NCBI GenBank assembly: GCA_021800745.1
Contig: JAJYYS010000011.1
Span: forward strand, 1-18,255
Length of the DNA stretch: 18,255 nt
Source: a bacterium
GTDB lineage: Bacteria > SZUA-79 > Acidulodesulfobacterales > Acidulodesulfobacteraceae
Direction of reading: 5' to 3'
In this document: positions 1-8,395 of the stretch, piece by piece
Numbering within the stretch: the stretch's first letter is position 1
Layout: each line of letters starts with the position of its first letter
Translations under genes and position numbers: made by a program
Notes under the pieces: generated by a model
The model's database searches: none
What the model was told of the DNA's origin: nothing
What the model saw: only the letters and a program-made list of their open reading frames with translations

Positions 1-1161
1 GGCATTATGTATGCAATGGCGCAAAAGGATATAAAAAAATTGCTGGCATTTTCCACTATTGAAAATATGGGCATAATTTTTATGGGGATTGGCATTTCTT
101 ACTGGGCAAAGGCAGAGAATTTTAAATCCATAGAATACTTTGCAATGCTGGCGGTCTTGCTTCATATAATAAATCACGGTTTAAGCAAAAGTTCGCTGTT
201 TATGGGCTCGGGATTGATAGATAAATATACGCATACCAGAAATATGGAAAAACTCGGCGGCCTTTCAAAAAAAATGCGGCAGTTGTCCGTCTTGTTCCTC
301 ATTGGCATAATGTCCATTTCCGCCATGCCCCCCTTAAACGGCTTTTTAAGCGAGTGGTATTTATATATTTCATTGATAGGCTCGGTCTTTACGGGAAACC
401 TGTATATGGTGTATTTTTCAATTATAGCCATTGCGCTTCTGTCCTTAAGCGGAGCCGCAGCGGGAGCCGCTTTTACAAAATTGTTCGGGATTACATTTTT
501 AGGTAAGCCGAGAACGGTTTATGCAGAAAATGCTATAGAACCTAATATTATTGAAAGAATAGGAATCGCGATACCGGTTTTTTTGTGTATTTATATCGGA
601 ATTTATCCTTATCAAATAATTTCAAATTTAAATGCCGTTATATTTTATTTAACGGGCGGAACGGTAAACTCAAATCCGTTTTCGGCTGTACATATTATAA
701 GCGCTCGTCCGTTTTCTTTGTATGCCCCGGCTTTGATAGCGATTGCTTTGGCGGCACTTTTATTGATAGTATTTTTCTATCTCAAGTTATTTTCTTCCGA
801 TAAAAAAAGAATATTCGAAACATGGGCATGCGGACTTGACGAAAAAAATTCAAAAGCCCAGTATTCCGGCGGCGGATTTTCGTCAAGCATAATGAAAGTT
901 TTTTCTTCTTTTTATTCCTCCGTTTCCGAAATTAACTTTGAAAAGGACGTAAAAAAATATTTCAGGTCTCATTCGGTTTATACCGAAGAAATTAACGATA
1001 TTTTTGAAAAATATATTTATATTCCGGCAGAAAAATTATATTTAAAAATATCGGAAATTTTTAATAAAGCGGTTAATTCGGAAAATATAAATGTTTCTTT
1101 AGGGTATTTATTTTTATCGTTAATTGTTTGCTTCATTATATACATATTTATAATAAGGTAA
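1..1161 (+). CDS. hyfB: Hydrogenase-4 / complex I antiporter-like subunit HyfB, C-terminal part (5' end off the window)
   Basis: This is the C-terminal part of a large proton-translocating membrane subunit of the NuoL/M/N (Mrp antiporter) family. The frame is open from the first base. The visible sequence begins inside a conserved helix (AQKDIKKLLAFSTIENMGII), a segment that lies near the middle of HyfB/HycC, so roughly 280 residues are missing if the family length of about 670 applies. An ATG at position 7 is internal, not the start. About eight hydrophobic segments follow, including the conserved HIINHGLSKSSLFM helix and MPPLNGFLSEW. The late cytoplasmic stretch TWACGL...QYSGGGFS matches the HyfB/HycC C-terminal pattern, and a final helix ends the protein. 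It heads a tightly packed + strand operon, with 13 bp to hyfC. The role in ion pumping is inferred from the family; the family call is firm. Confidence 0.9.
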   Translation, partial: GIMYAMAQKDIKKLLAFSTIENMGIIFMGIGISYWAKAENFKSIEYFAMLAVLLHIINHGLSKSSLFMGSGLIDKYTHTRNMEKLGGLSKKMRQLSVLFLIGIMSISAMPPLNGFLSEWYLYISLIGSVFTGNLYMVYFSIIAIALLSLSGAAAGAAFTKLFGITFLGKPRTVYAENAIEPNIIERIGIAIPVFLCIYIGIYPYQIISNLNAVIFYLTGGTVNSNPFSAVHIISARPFSLYAPALIAIALAALLLIVFFYLKLFSSDKKRIFETWACGLDEKNSKAQYSGGGFSSSIMKVFSSFYSSVSEINFEKDVKKYFRSHSVYTEEINDIFEKYIYIPAEKLYLKISEIFNKAVNSENINVSLGYLFLSLIVCFIIYIFIIR

Positions 1162-1174
1162 AAAATAAAAAATT

Positions 1175-2149
1175 ATGAATTACAATATAGGACATTTAAT
1201 TTTTGGAATCATTCAATTTTTTACAATAATCCTTCTTGCGCCCTTTTTTGCCGGTTTCATTCATAAATTGAAACAGCGGGCAAGGGGACAGAAAGGAATT
1301 AATATATTTCAGTTTTATATAAATTTTAATAAATTATTAAAAAAAGAGATTGTTTTATCCAAAGACGCAACTTTTATATCAGAGATTGCGCCTCATATCG
1401 TTTTTGTTTCCTACCTTATTATTTTATTAATGTTGCCGGCATTTTACAGATATTCCTTACTCGGCGTATCTTCCGACGTAATATTAATAGCGTATTCTCT
1501 TGCACTCGCGACGTTTTTTATGACTCTTTACGCAATGGACCAGGGCAGCGCTTTCGGTGGGTTGGGAGCGAGCAGAGAATGGTTTTTAACCGTTCTTTCC
1601 GAGCCGTCTTTAATATTTATTTTTATATCCCTTGCCATTTATACAAAACAGGGCAGAATAACCGATATTTTTTATTTTATTCAGAAAGGAGCCGCAAACG
1701 CATTTTTATTGGGCGTTAATTCGGACGCCGTATCCATAGCCATTCCTTTTTTGCTGTTTATCTCGCTTTTTATAGTGGGCATATCCGAAAACGCAAGGAT
1801 TCCGGTAGATAACCCCGAAACCCATCTTGAACTTACTATGTTTCATGAAGCAAATATTTTAGAGGCAAGCGGAAAACATCTTGGTTTATTTGAATACGGA
1901 AGTTATTTGAAACTTACCGTTTTTTTAACCGTAATGTCCCTTATATTGTTTCCTTATATGGCGGTAAATATTTATCAAATCCCCTTGGCTTTAATAGTTT
2001 ACATCCTAAAGATGATAATTTTGTGCATTCTTATTGCCGGAGTCGAAATAGTTAGCCCTAAAATGCGGGTATTCAGGGTGCCGAACCTGCTTTCGGTTTC
2101 TTTTATGTTGTCTTTAATAGCGATGATTTTATCGATAAGGGGATTTTAA
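1175..2149 (+). CDS. hyfC: Membrane-anchor subunit HyfC/HycD (NuoH-like)
   Basis: A 324-residue integral membrane protein of the NuoH/HycD/HyfC family, with about eight predicted transmembrane helices. It links the peripheral arm (HyfG/HyfI) to the ion-pumping arm and, in quinone-reactive relatives, lines the quinone access path. The signature loop ENARIPVDNPETHLELTMFH at about residues 206-225 is the conserved cytoplasmic loop of group-4 hydrogenase anchors. The N-terminal loop KLKQRARGQKG at about 31-41 matches the NuoH/HycD interface loop. The ATG lies 13 bp after the hyfB stop with only a weak ribosome site. Length is normal for the family and no disruption is seen. The name HyfC reflects the surrounding gene order; HycD/EchB-type naming would be equally valid. 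Confidence 0.93.
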   Translation: MNYNIGHLIFGIIQFFTIILLAPFFAGFIHKLKQRARGQKGINIFQFYINFNKLLKKEIVLSKDATFISEIAPHIVFVSYLIILLMLPAFYRYSLLGVSSDVILIAYSLALATFFMTLYAMDQGSAFGGLGASREWFLTVLSEPSLIFIFISLAIYTKQGRITDIFYFIQKGAANAFLLGVNSDAVSIAIPFLLFISLFIVGISENARIPVDNPETHLELTMFHEANILEASGKHLGLFEYGSYLKLTVFLTVMSLILFPYMAVNIYQIPLALIVYILKMIILCILIAGVEIVSPKMRVFRVPNLLSVSFMLSLIAMILSIRGF

Positions 2150-2185
2150 TTTATTTGTTAATTCGATAAGCGGGAAATTTCAAAA

Positions 2186-2803
2186 ATGATAATGGAAAAA
2201 ATAGCCGAACTTTTTATTATTTTAATACTTGTTTCGGTTGTATTAAACGTAAGCTCGCCTTTTATAAAATTTGCAATAAAGCTTTATTCTTTTCAGTCTC
2301 TTATGCTGGCATTTTATATTTTAATGGGCGCCGTTCATTTTAATTCGATAAATTTATACGGCTCTTTTGTTATTACGGTAATTTTTAAAGTTATTTTAAT
2401 ACCTTATTTCTTATTTAAAACGCTTAAAAAGGTTAAAATAGATAAAGAAATAGATATGTATATAGGTATACCGGAGGCGGTTGTTTTCGCAGGATCTTTA
2501 ACTTTGCTTTCTAATTTGATAGCTCAAAAAATTATCAATACCGGTATAACGTTCGGTTCCTTTGTGTTTACTATATCGCTTGCGACGTTTTTAATAGGGG
2601 CAATGCTTATGGTAACAAGAAAAACGTTATTTTCTCAGATTATAGGGTTTTTGACGATAGATAACGCGATTTTTTTGGCGGCTAACAGCATTACCCACGG
2701 AATGCCTCTTTTGGTTGAATTAGGCGTGCTTTTCGACCTTTTTGTAAGCATACTTATATTGTCCGTGCTTATATTAAATCTAAGGAGAAACATTGCCGTA
2801 TAA
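2186..2803 (+). CDS. hyfE: Hydrogenase-4 membrane subunit HyfE (NuoK-like)
   Basis: A 205-residue, highly hydrophobic protein with about six transmembrane helices, matching HyfE. In that family an N-terminal extension precedes a NuoK-like (MrpC-like) domain. The motifs IDNAIFLAANSITHGMPLLVELGVLFDLFVS (near residues 157-187; written here as consecutive pieces IDNAIFLA, ITHGMPLLVELG and LFDLFVS) are typical of HyfE C-termini, and the buried Glu and Asp are the usual ion-path carboxylates. A GGGAAA stretch precedes the first ATG at 2186; a second in-frame ATG at 2192 is an equally possible start. It sits between hyfC and hyfF with short gaps, consistent with one transcript. Presence of HyfE separates Hyf/Ehr-type clusters from simple Ech or Hyc clusters. 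Confidence 0.88.
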   Translation: MIMEKIAELFIILILVSVVLNVSSPFIKFAIKLYSFQSLMLAFYILMGAVHFNSINLYGSFVITVIFKVILIPYFLFKTLKKVKIDKEIDMYIGIPEAVVFAGSLTLLSNLIAQKIINTGITFGSFVFTISLATFLIGAMLMVTRKTLFSQIIGFLTIDNAIFLAANSITHGMPLLVELGVLFDLFVSILILSVLILNLRRNIAV

Positions 2804-2829
2804 ACTTTTAAATAGGATTAAAACAAAAA

Positions 2830-4299
2830 ATGTATGAATTAATACTGATACTTCCGGCCGCCGCTTTAATCGTTTCGATTTTTGCCGATGTTTTATGGAT
2901 GTCTTATCTGCAGTTGGCGGTATCCGTTCTGGTATTTTGCGCGGTTGTAGCAATCGCTCTGTCTTTTAATTCCATTACGATTTTTTTGGGCGGTTTTTTC
3001 TTTGTGGATTATATTAATTTAGTCATACTCATAACGGTTTCGACCCTTGAATTGTTTGTAGCGTTTTATTCGTTCGGATATGTCAGAACCGAGATAGCGG
3101 GCGGCATATCGAAAAGAAAATTCAAGTTTTATTATTTCTGGAAAAATTTATTTGTTTTCAGTATGATGGTTTCGATATTGTCGAATAATTTAGGCATCTA
3201 CTGGACAGGCCTTGAAGCTACGACATTGGCCACGGCTTTATTGGTTTCTTTCAACAGGACCAAAGAATCTTTTGAAGCTACGTGGAAATATGTAATTATG
3301 TGTTCGGTGGGTATAGCGATAGGGCTTTTTGCGATAGTCATGCTATATTTTACGACTTCGCAGATTTACGGCGAAAGCCTTAAATCTTTATCCTTTATTA
3401 ATATTATGCATGCCGGTTCGAAATTAGACAAAAATTTTCTCATGCTTGCATTTATCCTTGCGCTTGTCGGGTTTGGAACGAAAGTCGGGTTCGCTCCCAT
3501 GCATAATTGGCTCCCGGATGCCCATTCGCAGGGTCCAAGTCCGGTCAGCGCTTTACTGTCGGGGGTTTTGCTTAATACGGCGCTTTTGGGCATTTTAAGA
3601 TTTTATCAGATAAACGGGGCGGCAGGCATATATTACCCAAGGTATTTTTTAATAGGTTTCGGATTTTTTACTATTCTGGTTTCAGCTTTTTCAATAATAA
3701 AACAGACCGATTATAAGAGGCTTTTCGCATTCTCTTCGATGGAAAACATGGGTATTATCGCATTAGGTTTCGGCATAGGAGGAATTGCCGTTACAGGAAG
3801 CCTTCTCCAGATATTTTTTCATGCTTTGAATAAGGGATTACTGTTTTTATCCTCCGGAAACGTTCTTGCGGTCACCCATGAAAGGAAAATCGAAAAAATA
3901 AGAAATTTGTCTAAGAATTTTCCTATTACCGGACTCGTGCTTCTTTTTGGAGTTATGGGAATCAGCGGAATGCCCCCTTTTGCAATGTTTCTTGGGGAAA
4001 TTTACATTATGACCGGCGTGTTCAGAAGCAATATAATATTGGGGTTTTTAGTTTTTATCCTATTGATTTTTATTTTTATAGGGCTTTTCGGCAAGATTCT
4101 TAAAATGTATGCGGGAAATAACGATAACGACGAAAGAGCAGATGAACTCCAAGGCGAAAATGCGGCGCACCCTTTTATGATATATGTTCCGTTAATTCTC
4201 TTATTGGTTTCTTCTTTATTGTTATTTTATATTCCTTCCCAATTTTTAAATATTGTAAAATCGGCATCTTATGAATTCGGAGGCAAGATAATTTTTTAA
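2830..4299 (+). CDS. hyfF: Proton-translocating antiporter-like subunit HyfF
   Basis: A 489-residue NuoL/M/N-like polytopic subunit with about 13-14 transmembrane helices, the second antiporter-type module of the operon. Key polar residues of an active ion channel are visible: Glu in WTGLEATTLATA (about residue 129), the helix-7 Lys in EATWKYVIM (about 153), and the helix-8 Lys in GTKVGFAPMHNWLPDAHSQG (about 219), followed by PSPVSALLSG. A later segment repeats the ENMGIIALGFG pattern shared with HyfB. Its TAA stop directly abuts the ATG of hyfG, suggesting translational coupling. With HyfB this gives at least two predicted pumping modules; further ones may lie upstream of the window. Proton pumping is inferred from family and conserved residues. 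Confidence 0.93.
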   Translation: MYELILILPAAALIVSIFADVLWMSYLQLAVSVLVFCAVVAIALSFNSITIFLGGFFFVDYINLVILITVSTLELFVAFYSFGYVRTEIAGGISKRKFKFYYFWKNLFVFSMMVSILSNNLGIYWTGLEATTLATALLVSFNRTKESFEATWKYVIMCSVGIAIGLFAIVMLYFTTSQIYGESLKSLSFINIMHAGSKLDKNFLMLAFILALVGFGTKVGFAPMHNWLPDAHSQGPSPVSALLSGVLLNTALLGILRFYQINGAAGIYYPRYFLIGFGFFTILVSAFSIIKQTDYKRLFAFSSMENMGIIALGFGIGGIAVTGSLLQIFFHALNKGLLFLSSGNVLAVTHERKIEKIRNLSKNFPITGLVLLFGVMGISGMPPFAMFLGEIYIMTGVFRSNIILGFLVFILLIFIFIGLFGKILKMYAGNNDNDERADELQGENAAHPFMIYVPLILLLVSSLLLFYIPSQFLNIVKSASYEFGGKIIF

Positions 4300-5805
4300 A
4301 TGGATAAAATTTCGATTAACAAACATATTATCGAATCAAACGCTTTTGTAAATTCGGCGGATAATCTCAAAGGGTCTGGAAAATATCTGCTTGGTATCGC
4401 CGCGGCAGACGAGAGAAGCTTAAATTCTAAATTTGGCATCAGGTATTTTTTTGGCGGTAACAACGGTATAGACGAATATTCAGCCAAAGTCGACGAAAGT
4501 TTTCAATCTATATCTAAAGTTTGTCCGGCAGCCAAAATGTATGAGCGCGAAATATACGATTTATTCGGACTTACGCCCGACGGACATCCCGACTTAAGAC
4601 CTTTAATGCTGTATCCCGAAAACTGGAATTCCTCCATTCATCCTTTAAGAAAGGATTATAATAATTCAATTCCCGAAATGAAGAGATACGGCGAATATAA
4701 GTTTAAAAAGGTTTTAGGAGAAGGAATTTTTGAAGTACTTGTCGGACCGGTGCATGCAGGAATTATAGAACCCGGGCATTTCAGGTTTTCGCTTGCGGGG
4801 GAGCCGGTTTTACAGCTTGAAATAAGACATTTTTGGAAACACAGGGGAATCGAGAAAGTTTGCGAAGGCAAAGACTTCAAAGAAGCGCTGGATTTAGTGG
4901 CAAAGATTTCGGGAGACAATAATGTAAATATTACCATAAGCTATCTTGAGGCCGTCGAAAGTATTTTAAACCTTGAAATAACCGAAAGGGCTAAATATAT
5001 CAGAGTAATACTCGCAGAGCTTGAAAGAATATGGAATTACGTTAGAGATGTTGCATGGATTTTTATGGATATCGGTTTTGCTCTGCCTGCGCAGAGCCTA
5101 TTTGCATTACAGGAAGAATTAATGAGACTTAACAAAAGCTTGACCGGACACCGTTTTTTGTTTAATGCCTTAACCGTGGGGGGCGTGAATTTCAGCCTTG
5201 ATTCTTCAAAACTTAAGGCCATAGATAATATGATTAACAAAGTCGAAAAAAACATAAAAGAATGCGAAGCGTTTATTTTAAATTCATCGACCGTTTTAGA
5301 CAGGCTTGAATTTACCGGAAAAATTAATAAAAAAACGGCCGAAGAGCTTTCTTTGTGTGGAATAAGCGCGAGGGCATCCGGACTGCCGCGGGACTCTAGA
5401 ATAGAGTTTCCCTACCTGATTTACGATAAGTTTGATTTAAAGCCCGTTTTACTTGAAAGCGGAGATGTTTTTGCAAGAACGGCTTTAAGAATTAAAGAAA
5501 TTTACGTTTCCAAGAAAATAATCGGCGATTTATTATTTAATTTACCTGAAGGAGATATTGCCGTTGCTTATGAAAATAGGCCGGAAGCTTATAAATATGC
5601 GGCAGGGAATTCTGAAACGCCGAGGGGCAATGCTTTTTTCTATGTTATGGCGGATAATGACGGTACAATTTTCAGACTTAAATATATCGATCCGTCGTTC
5701 AGGATATGGCCGTCCATTCAGTACGGCGTATTGGGCAATATAATTGCCGATTTTCCTTTGATAAATAAAAGCCTTAATTTATCTTATTCAGGGAACGATA
5801 TGTGA
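4300..5805 (+). CDS. hyfG: HyfG-like large subunit (NuoC-NuoD fusion) lacking all [NiFe] cysteine ligands; Ehr-type
   Basis: A 501-residue fusion of an N-terminal NuoC-like domain (about 1-115, with YEREIYDLFGL and GHPDLRPLMLYPENW) and a NuoD / [NiFe]-hydrogenase large-subunit domain (about 140-501). The family proteins HycE/HyfG bind Ni-Fe through an N-terminal CxxC and a C-terminal DPCxxC. Here the N-terminal motif aligns to KISGDNNVN, with S204 and N207 at the cysteine positions, and the C-terminal motif reads DPSFRIW, with S466 and I469. No metal centre can form, so this is not a hydrogenase. It matches the energy-converting-hydrogenase-related (Ehr) class, thought to react with quinone or another partner at the vacated site. 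The ATG begins immediately after the hyfF stop, and a GGAGG lies 16 bases upstream, an unusually long spacing. Family call firm; the reaction is inferred. Confidence 0.92.
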   Translation: MDKISINKHIIESNAFVNSADNLKGSGKYLLGIAAADERSLNSKFGIRYFFGGNNGIDEYSAKVDESFQSISKVCPAAKMYEREIYDLFGLTPDGHPDLRPLMLYPENWNSSIHPLRKDYNNSIPEMKRYGEYKFKKVLGEGIFEVLVGPVHAGIIEPGHFRFSLAGEPVLQLEIRHFWKHRGIEKVCEGKDFKEALDLVAKISGDNNVNITISYLEAVESILNLEITERAKYIRVILAELERIWNYVRDVAWIFMDIGFALPAQSLFALQEELMRLNKSLTGHRFLFNALTVGGVNFSLDSSKLKAIDNMINKVEKNIKECEAFILNSSTVLDRLEFTGKINKKTAEELSLCGISARASGLPRDSRIEFPYLIYDKFDLKPVLLESGDVFARTALRIKEIYVSKKIIGDLLFNLPEGDIAVAYENRPEAYKYAAGNSETPRGNAFFYVMADNDGTIFRLKYIDPSFRIWPSIQYGVLGNIIADFPLINKSLNLSYSGNDM

Positions 5806-5843
5806 TTATAAGAAATTTCTATATTTATAACGGGTGATAATAT

Positions 5844-6359
5844 ATGGGATTTTTAAGTAAATTATTATTTAAAAATAAGACACAAAGTATTGTTAGCGGC
5901 AATAGCGATTCTGTCTTAATAAAGGGAGATGAATTAAAGCGCTCTGTTGACGAGGTATTTGGAAGAAGTTTATTCGTCAGGCTTGTGGACGGCGGCTCCT
6001 GCAATGCCTGTGAAAACGAGCTTGCCGCCCTTTCCAACCCTTATTACGATTTAGAAAGATTCGGCATAAAGTTTGTCGCTTCTCCGAAGCATGCGGATGT
6101 TATTATGGTAACCGGCTGCATAACAAGAAATATGCTTAGTCCGCTGTTAAAGACTTATGAAAATATTCCGGCGCCCAAGTTTGTGATTACGGCGGGCGAT
6201 TGTCCCGAAACCGGCGGACCATTTAAAGATTCCTATTCGGTATGCGGTCCGGTTTCAAAATATTTAACGGTCGCGATGAATATAAAAGGGTGTCCGCCCG
6301 AACCGGAAGCTATAATATCCGGATTTTTAAAATTTATGGATATGCTGAAAACTTCTTAA
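5844..6359 (+). CDS. hyfI: HyfI/NuoB-like [4Fe-4S] small subunit
   Basis: A 171-residue NuoB / hydrogenase small-subunit homologue that would carry the last iron-sulfur cluster before the HyfG cavity. Conserved ligands are present: GSCNACENE (C53, C56), VTGC (C92), SVCGPV (C134) and KGCPPEPEAI (C150). An extra C120 sits in GDCPETGG, where hydrogenase relatives often have a similar Cys-containing turn. It has the group-4 spaced CxxC rather than the tandem Cys-Cys of true NuoB, tying it to the Hyf/Ech/Ehr branch. About 40 poorly conserved residues precede the domain. A GGGTGA ribosome site lies 7 bases before the ATG. It is the last gene of the hyf operon; the next gene starts after a 180-200 bp spacer with its own promoter. 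Cluster ligands intact alongside an empty NiFe site argues for an active electron-transfer complex rather than decay. Confidence 0.93.
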   Translation: MGFLSKLLFKNKTQSIVSGNSDSVLIKGDELKRSVDEVFGRSLFVRLVDGGSCNACENELAALSNPYYDLERFGIKFVASPKHADVIMVTGCITRNMLSPLLKTYENIPAPKFVITAGDCPETGGPFKDSYSVCGPVSKYLTVAMNIKGCPPEPEAIISGFLKFMDMLKTS

Positions 6360-6509
6360 ATTCATACTTAATTGGCGCTTCTTTTTTGTCCTTTCGTTTA
6401 TCCTTGTCGAAAAATTGCAAGTTTCCGCATAGCACCCGTCAGCAAATAATTTCCTCATTAAATTTATCGCCGGCTACCGGTTTGATTTCTGAATTTATGC
6501 CTGTTTATG

Positions 6510-6518
6510 TGCTATAAT
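6510..6518 (+). promoter_or_regulatory. Extended -10 promoter candidate for the formate dehydrogenase genes
   Basis: TGC followed by a perfect TATAAT gives an extended -10 element (TGnTATAAT). A -35 box is weak (CTGAAT at 6489-6494, spacing 18), which is usual where an extended -10 is present. Transcription would begin near 6525, leaving about 34 bases before the ATG at 6559 but only about 13 before the TTG at 6538, favouring the ATG. The spacer from 6360 is otherwise featureless apart from a 4-bp CCGG stem at 6470-6480. Confidence 0.55.
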
Positions 6519-6558
6519 TTATATAAATAATATAAAATTGGAAATATTATATAGCGCA

Positions 6559-8376
6559 ATGGAAAAGCAGGGTAAATTGATTTTGCGTTTGACCGAAGAA
6601 GCTAAAGGCGGGCAGGGCTCTTTGTTTTATATATTGAACGGTATAAATGAAGAGATTGGTTATATACCAGAAGATGCCGTATCGCAGATAGCTGAAAGCC
6701 TTAATATCTCTAAGGCTGAAGTTTACGGTTTTCTAAGTTTTTTTAGAAATTATAAAACGGATGCCGCAGATAATAAGATTTATCATAAAATTGTCGTCTG
6801 CAAGTCTGAAAGCTGTGAAGCAGCCGGTTCAAAACAATTATTGGAACATATAAAAACAAGCTTAAATCTGGATTTCGGCAAACACAGTCCCGACGGAAAA
6901 TATTTTTTAGATTACGTTTATTGTTTCGGACATTGCGCCGTCTCTCCGGCAGTTATGGTGGACGGGTTGTTATATGAAAAGGTTACGTCCGAAGTATTCG
7001 ACGAAATAATAAAAATGATTTCCGTGCCTATTAAGAATTTAGGTTCCGTTAATCCCGCCGATTTTAAAAAACCGGAAAATTATATAGATGCGAATGTGTC
7101 CGAAATAGTAAAGAATGGGGAACTGCTTGTATTTAAAAGGTGCGGTAATATAAATCCATTATCCTCCCTTGATTACGTAAATGCAGGCGGGTTTAGCGCA
7201 TTAAAAAGAGTCATAGATGAAATTAAAAGCGCAGGAGACGAAGGTAAAATTTTATTTATTAATGAACTGAAACGTTCTAAACTCAGAGGCAGGGGTGGGG
7301 CTGGATTTCCAACGGGCATTAAGTGGGAAACTGTTTTCAAAGAACAATCCAAAGATAAATATATAATATGCAATGCCGACGAAGGTGATTCGGGAGCCTA
7401 TGCCGACAGAATTTTGTTGGAAAACGACCCGCTCTCGGTTATGGAGGGGATGGTTATTGCAGGCTTAATAGCAGGAGCTAAATCAGGTTTTATTTATTTA
7501 AGGGCGGAATATGCAACGGCTAAGTTTATAGTCGAGAGCGCTATTGATTTATTGAGAAAAACCGGTTATCTCGGAAAAGATATTTTAGGCTCCGGTTTGG
7601 AATTCGATATTAATTTAATAGTCGGCGGAGGCAGCTATGTTTGCGGAGAAGAAACAGCGTTAATAGAAAGTATCGAGAACAGAAGGGGAATGGTAAGGCA
7701 GAGGCCTCCGGTTCCGGCGGTAAGCGGTTTATACGGAAAACCTACCGTATTAAACAACGTATTGACGTTTGCTTATGCCGTTTTTATCTTATCGCCGCTA
7801 AAAGACAACCCGATTCATATTTCAAATTTAGAATATTTTCTATCTTTAGGTACGGAAAATTCTAAGGGCGCGATGCCTTTTCAGGTTTCCGGAGCGGTTA
7901 AAAATCCCGGAATTTTTGAATTGCCCTTCGGCGTTACCCTAAGAGAACTTTTAAATCTTGCAGACGCATACGAAAACGCAAAAATGGTTCAGGTGGGCGG
8001 TCCTCTTGGTGCATATTTTCCGTTAAGCGGCGAGTTTCTAGATTTGAAGCTTTCCTATGAAGACATGTCCGAAAAAGGCGGCATTTTAGGTCATGGCGGC
8101 ATTGTTGTTTTCGATAACTCTGCGGATATGGAATACAGGCTTTTGAATTCTTTGGATTTTTTTATAGACGAATCCTGCGGTAAATGCGCTCCCTGCAGAA
8201 TTGGAACGATAAGAGTTAAAGAACTGTTCGAAAGGGTTTTAAAAAAACAAAATATCGAAGAAAATTTGAAAATTATAGACGAGATTTTAGAATCCATGAA
8301 GCATCTTTCTCTTTGCGGATTCGGTTCGGGCGTGCATATGCCCGTTAGAAGCCTGCCGGTTTATTATAAAAATTAA
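6559..8376 (+). CDS. NAD-linked formate dehydrogenase FdsG-FdsB (NuoE-NuoF) fusion, FMN/NAD-binding subunit
   Basis: A 605-residue diaphorase subunit fusing two proteins that are separate in FdsGBAD. Residues about 1-155 are NuoE/FdsG-like with the [2Fe-2S] ligands C81 and C86 (CKSESC) and C122 and C126 (CFGHC). Residues about 200-600 are NuoF/FdsB-like: GRGGAGFPTG (from 244) and CNADEGDSGAY for FMN/NAD(H), GGGSYVCGEETALIESIE, and the [4Fe-4S] ligands C540, C543, C546 (SCGKCAPCR) and C586. It should pass electrons between formate dehydrogenase and NAD+. The C-terminus ends soon after the last cluster, with no added ferredoxin domain, unlike bifurcating HydB-type proteins. An upstream in-frame TTG at 6538 would add seven residues, but has no ribosome site and lies very near the predicted transcript start. 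It is 19 bp upstream of the catalytic subunit gene, so the two are surely co-transcribed. HoxF has the same NuoE-NuoF fusion. Confidence 0.9.
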   Translation: MEKQGKLILRLTEEAKGGQGSLFYILNGINEEIGYIPEDAVSQIAESLNISKAEVYGFLSFFRNYKTDAADNKIYHKIVVCKSESCEAAGSKQLLEHIKTSLNLDFGKHSPDGKYFLDYVYCFGHCAVSPAVMVDGLLYEKVTSEVFDEIIKMISVPIKNLGSVNPADFKKPENYIDANVSEIVKNGELLVFKRCGNINPLSSLDYVNAGGFSALKRVIDEIKSAGDEGKILFINELKRSKLRGRGGAGFPTGIKWETVFKEQSKDKYIICNADEGDSGAYADRILLENDPLSVMEGMVIAGLIAGAKSGFIYLRAEYATAKFIVESAIDLLRKTGYLGKDILGSGLEFDINLIVGGGSYVCGEETALIESIENRRGMVRQRPPVPAVSGLYGKPTVLNNVLTFAYAVFILSPLKDNPIHISNLEYFLSLGTENSKGAMPFQVSGAVKNPGIFELPFGVTLRELLNLADAYENAKMVQVGGPLGAYFPLSGEFLDLKLSYEDMSEKGGILGHGGIVVFDNSADMEYRLLNSLDFFIDESCGKCAPCRIGTIRVKELFERVLKKQNIEENLKIIDEILESMKHLSLCGFGSGVHMPVRSLPVYYKN

Positions 8377-8395
8377 TTTATTTAAAAAATAAAAA

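Noticed and set aside
4300..5805. Annotation of the operon as a hydrogen-evolving formate hydrogenlyase (Hyf/Hyc)
   Set aside because: The large subunit has no Ni-Fe ligands, and no hydrogenase maturation genes are seen in the window.
6242..6517. A 91-codon + strand frame overlapping the hyfI end and the gap
   Set aside because: It reads hyfI in another frame, has no ribosome site and no family resemblance.
6538..6558. TTG start adding seven residues to the FdsG-FdsB fusion
   Set aside because: No ribosome site, and only about 13 bases from the predicted transcript start; the ATG at 6559 is preferred, though not proven.
6559..8376. Flavin-based electron-bifurcating enzyme (HydB/NfuB-like)
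   Set aside because: The NuoF part ends right after its single [4Fe-4S] motif, without the extra C-terminal ferredoxin domains of bifurcating homologues; the closest look is FdsGB.
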